Origin: an uncultured Aquimarina sp.
Lineage (GTDB): Bacteria; Bacteroidota; Bacteroidia; Flavobacteriales; Flavobacteriaceae
NCBI GenBank assembly: GCA_947497175.1
Contig: CANMFM010000006.1
Span: 1 to 64,000, forward strand
Reading direction: 5' to 3'
Length of the DNA: 64,000 nucleotides
Part shown: in pieces, positions 61,504 to 64,000 of the stretch
How positions within the stretch are numbered: the first letter of the stretch is position 1
How the letters are laid out: the number at the start of each line of letters is the position of its first letter
Made by a program: the position numbers and the translations under genes
The notes under the pieces: model-generated
The model's input: only the letters and a program-made list of their open reading frames with translations
Database searches by the model: none
What the model was told of the DNA's origin: nothing

Positions 61504-62550
61504 TTATTTTCCTTTTTTTAGGATTAAAAATTGATCATCCATAACGTTACCTGTTAAGATTAAATCTCCAAAAGATGCAGCACTGCTGGAACCAGACATC
61601 ACTTTACCATCTTCGACATACATCTTTTTTACTGAAAAATCATTTTTACCACGATATATAACCTTGATTACTTCTGAAGGTGAGGTAGCTTTTTTTCCTT
61701 GAGCATAGGCTTTAAATCGCAAAAGGTTTGGATGTGCACCACTCCAAAGGTTTCCTTCAGAATCAATTTCAACATTATCTACTCCTGTACCGCACGGGAT
61801 GTCTTCTATAAATTTTAATGATCCATCAGCATTGCGATGATATACTTTAATTTCGAATCCCCGGGGAGAGGCTACATAGAGTAGATTTCGTTTAGAGTCA
61901 AAATTGATGCCATTAGCGTAAGCAATACCTTTGGCCGCTTCGGTAAATTTTTTGCCATCAAAATAAACCACATTAGATACCGATAATCCTCCGTATTCTT
62001 CAAATAATTTTCCAATTCCCTTAGTGTATCCATGATCATTGGTGACATAAAACCGCTGTTCATCAATGAGTACAATATCGTTTGGACTTATTAAGGAAGG
62101 ATCGGTGATAGATTTTTCAAAAACCAGTGTTGTGTCTCTTAGGGTAAATACCTCTATAGAATGTCCGTTAGAGGTATGGTTAATTGCCATGACTGTATAG
62201 GTGCTATCTTTTTGAATCATTGAAATACCATGAGGCGCAAAAGGTTTCTTAAAAGAATTTGTAAGATGTGTGATCTTAAAGCCTTCGGTCTTTAAATCCA
62301 TACTATATAGTCCTCCTTTTTCTTCTTCTACAGGAGGATAAACTAATCTATTTGTAGACGATATCAATGCAAAACTATCAATGGTACTAATGGTGATATC
62401 CTCGGCACCGGGCAGGCGCACCTTTTTTATAATTTGACCCTCAAATCGATTTTCGATAGTTCTAAAAAATCCGGTAGAAACTAAGGTGTGAGCAGCAAAT
62501 ACGATAATTAGAGTCAAAATAATCAGGATAATTTTTTTTGTGATTCGCAT
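61504..62550 (-). CDS. Paraoxonase/SMP-30-like beta-propeller protein
   Basis: A 348-residue protein with an N-terminal hydrophobic anchor (KKIILIILTLIIVFAAHTLVSTGFF). The rest is a six-bladed propeller of the arylesterase/SMP-30 kind: RLPGAEDITISTIDS, LISPNDIVLIDEQRFYVTNDHGY, YANGINFDSKRNLLYVASPRGFEIKVYHR and CGTGVDNVEIDSEGNLWSGAHPNLLRF. The calcium ligands (Asn-Asp in SPNDI, Asn in GINF, Asp-Asn in GVDNV) and the His in GAHPN are those of paraoxonase. A lactonase or arylesterase in the periplasm is likely; the substrate is not known. Confidence 0.88.
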   Translation of the reverse strand: MRITKKIILIILTLIIVFAAHTLVSTGFFRTIENRFEGQIIKKVRLPGAEDITISTIDSFALISSTNRLVYPPVEEEKGGLYSMDLKTEGFKITHLTNSFKKPFAPHGISMIQKDSTYTVMAINHTSNGHSIEVFTLRDTTLVFEKSITDPSLISPNDIVLIDEQRFYVTNDHGYTKGIGKLFEEYGGLSVSNVVYFDGKKFTEAAKGIAYANGINFDSKRNLLYVASPRGFEIKVYHRNADGSLKFIEDIPCGTGVDNVEIDSEGNLWSGAHPNLLRFKAYAQGKKATSPSEVIKVIYRGKNDFSVKKMYVEDGKVMSGSSSAASFGDLILTGNVMDDQFLILKKGK

Positions 62551-62713
62551 GGACTTTTGAATTAGGTTTTTGTGTCATCATATGATATTTAGCATAACAT
62601 AAATAGGCCGTTTTCTTATTTCCGCAGTATAGTGATTCTATTAGGAACTCTAGATCTTCATCATCGACGGTTTGGTTATCAAGATTTTCAACTTCTAGTT
62701 TGAGTGTTGTCAA
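62462..62713 (-). CDS. Doubtful small reading frame overlapping the paraoxonase-like gene
   Basis: An 83-codon frame begins with TTG at 62713, and its first ATG is at codon 45. The first 50 residues look protein-like and acidic (VENLDNQTVDDEDLEFLIES). Its last 89 bases overlap the start of the paraoxonase-like gene in another frame. It could be a short real gene, a relic, or chance. The surrounding stretch 62714-62965 shows only a hairpin TTAGAAC / GTTCTAA (62759-62782). Confidence 0.3.
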   Translation of the reverse strand: MTTLKLEVENLDNQTVDDEDLEFLIESLYCGNKKTAYLCYAKYHMMTQKPNSKVHANHKKNYPDYFDSNYRICCSHLSFYRIF

Positions 62714-62965
62714 ATTAGGGATGGCAATTTTTGGACAAAATGATTCCTGAAATACGCATTAGAACGTTTTTTTATGTTCTAAGATACCAAAAATTACATA
62801 AGAAATCGCGTTGCTTTTGGATAAACCGAACTCGAATATTTATTTCTTCATTCTTACAGATTAAAAATAACTTTAAGATTCTGTTAACTATTATTTAACC
62901 AAAAGTTACCAAAGAAAAAAGAGGATATGGCGTTATAGAAATCTAGATTAGAAAAATTCTCGAAA

Positions 62966-63577
62966 ATGAAAATTAGAATTGTTTTTACTGCTATTGCTCT
63001 TTCTGTATTTGTGTTCACTACATCATGTAATGACCGTGATAAATATATTGTCACAAAAGATGAGAATGGAAAGTTAATCGCACAAAAAGTACCTGAAAAC
63101 GGCGTTGTGGCAGAACTTGAAAAAAAGGTTCCTACAATAACAGAGTTCATATCGGTAGATAAAGGATTTTCTAAATTTACCGAAGCCTTAAAAGCATCAG
63201 AATTATACGAGGATTTAAAAGAAGAAGGGCCGTATACTATCTTTGCTCCTATAAACTCTGCTTTTGAAAGCTCATCTCAGGCGATGTCTGAAAATTTGTT
63301 AAAACCAGAGAATAAAGATCAGCTTATTGATGTTTTGAAATATCACATTATTGCAGATAAGATCACAGAAAAAGATATTATAGAAGCAATTAATGAAGGA
63401 AGAGGTAGTATTTCTTTAAAAACATTAGGAGGGAACTTACTTACAGCTTCTTTAAAAGGAGGCAATGTGTTTTTGATTGATGAAATGGGTAACGGAGGCA
63501 GATTGATTACTACTGATGTAGAGGCATCAAATGGGTATATTAATACAATCGATAATGTAATGATCCCAAAGAAATAA
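62966..63577 (+). CDS. Fasciclin-domain lipoprotein
   Basis: A 203-residue lipoprotein (signal ending VFTTSC, Cys21) with one FAS1 domain (about 58-200): FSKFTEALKASELYEDLKEEGPYTIFAPINSAFES, VLKYHIIADKITEKDI, and the closing YINTIDNVMIPKK. Fasciclin domains take part in cell adhesion and matrix contacts. The domain is complete. It has no close same-strand neighbours in the window. Confidence 0.93.
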   Translation: MKIRIVFTAIALSVFVFTTSCNDRDKYIVTKDENGKLIAQKVPENGVVAELEKKVPTITEFISVDKGFSKFTEALKASELYEDLKEEGPYTIFAPINSAFESSSQAMSENLLKPENKDQLIDVLKYHIIADKITEKDIIEAINEGRGSISLKTLGGNLLTASLKGGNVFLIDEMGNGGRLITTDVEASNGYINTIDNVMIPKK

Positions 63578-63631
63578 GGATGATGAAATAATATGATTCT
63601 TTCGGGGTGATTTTCGAACTTCTTCTAAGGT

Positions 63632-64000
63632 CTATTTTGTATGCATGGCAAGTAACCGAAAGTCATAGGGTGTCCATGAGCAAGCTTTAATATCACTTTT
63701 TTTTAAGGCAGTGTTTACCCAGGTATTACAAGTATTAAAGCAGTTGTAGCTTCCTGTAGCTTCATAAAAATTATCATATGTATTGTAATTCAATCCTGAT
63801 ACGATTATTTTCTTATTCTGATCATCTACCTTAAAGGTGTCATTTATATAATTGTTCAACTTTTCAAATTGATTAGGTGTTATTGTTATTTCGACCCAGT
63901 CATTTTTTATAGTGTTGTATCTTGTTATATGCAAGAGGGCAGGGGTATTAAAGAATGCCGCTTTGCATGTATTGATGATGGACAAATCTGACCATGTAGA
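63632..64000 (-). CDS. TIGR02117/DUF2459-type protein, N-terminal part missing (partial)
   Basis: This gene runs out of the window to the right; the frame is open to base 64000 with no real start. The C-terminal 123 residues show YDNFYEATGSYNCFNTCNTWVNTALKKSDIKACSWTPYDFRLL, the very typical ending of TIGR02117/DUF2459 proteins (a predicted papain-like fold with Cys and Trp in CNTWVN). Function is unknown; often exported. It converges with the fasciclin gene. Confidence 0.85.
   Translation of the reverse strand, partial: STWSDLSIINTCKAAFFNTPALLHITRYNTIKNDWVEITITPNQFEKLNNYINDTFKVDDQNKKIIVSGLNYNTYDNFYEATGSYNCFNTCNTWVNTALKKSDIKACSWTPYDFRLLAMHTK

Noticed and set aside
1..64000. CRISPR arrays, tRNA or rRNA genes, insertion sequences, prophage
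   Set aside because: I looked for spaced short repeats, cloverleaf-like sequence, and transposase or integrase motifs and found none.

Overview
The window is AT-rich chromosomal DNA from a member of the Bacteroidota, almost certainly a gliding, type IX secretion-bearing Flavobacteriaceae. The evidence is a gldJ lipoprotein gene divergent from porV, a secreted peptidase with a type IX C-terminal sorting domain, many SPII lipoproteins, single-chain glycine dehydrogenase, and repeated -7 promoter elements of the Bacteroidota TAnnTTTG type. A marine genus such as Aquimarina is a guess only. I saw no tRNA, rRNA, CRISPR array, phage or insertion sequence.

Region 1 (1-15000) is the right part of a nonribosomal peptide cluster. 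It holds the end of one NRPS, a second NRPS with an N-terminal TubC-like docking segment, a type II thioesterase, a TolC / membrane-fusion / ABC ATPase / FtsX-type permease export set, two unannotated tiny Cys-rich peptide genes, a small orphan gene and an Sfp-type phosphopantetheinyl transferase. The second NRPS is the most unusual object here: a complete adenylation domain lies inside another adenylation domain, between its A8 and A9 motifs, and one carrier domain and a thioesterase follow. The first tiny peptide has a double-glycine leader like Bacteroidota RiPP precursors, but no maturation enzyme is visible.

Region 2 (15000-37300) is mostly conserved core: DUF2652 protein, murF, gldJ, porV (without porU between them), cytidine deaminase, pdhA-pdhC, an M28 peptidase, SDR, envelope lipoproteins, a SprT-like protein, mannose-1-phosphate guanylyltransferase, a DUF389 membrane protein, an MlaEF-type lipid transporter pair and a PafA-like phosphatase. 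One membrane-protein gene (27499-28410) has an open, coding-like upstream extension without any ATG/GTG/TTG.

Region 3 (37300-53200) has a TetR-SDR pair with two identical palindromic operators, a glycosyltransferase/methyltransferase pair, a KAS III, a truncated haemoglobin, gcvP, a UbiA-like membrane protein, an ECF sigma factor with two tandem zinc-finger anti-sigma-like proteins (one with a broken motif), and a GbsR/MarR-led operon with two related inverted repeats.

Region 4 (53200-64000) has an M3 oligopeptidase, purE-purK, an Hpt-Adk fusion, obg, a GNAT, a carboxymuconolactone decarboxylase-like protein with a Crp-type regulator, a paraoxonase-like protein, a fasciclin lipoprotein and the partial TIGR02117-type protein. 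The 570 bases between the M3 peptidase and purE hold two tandem, homologous small-RNA-like units. Each has a -7 element, a matching closing stem with a compatible base change, and a terminator hairpin; they may be 6S-like.
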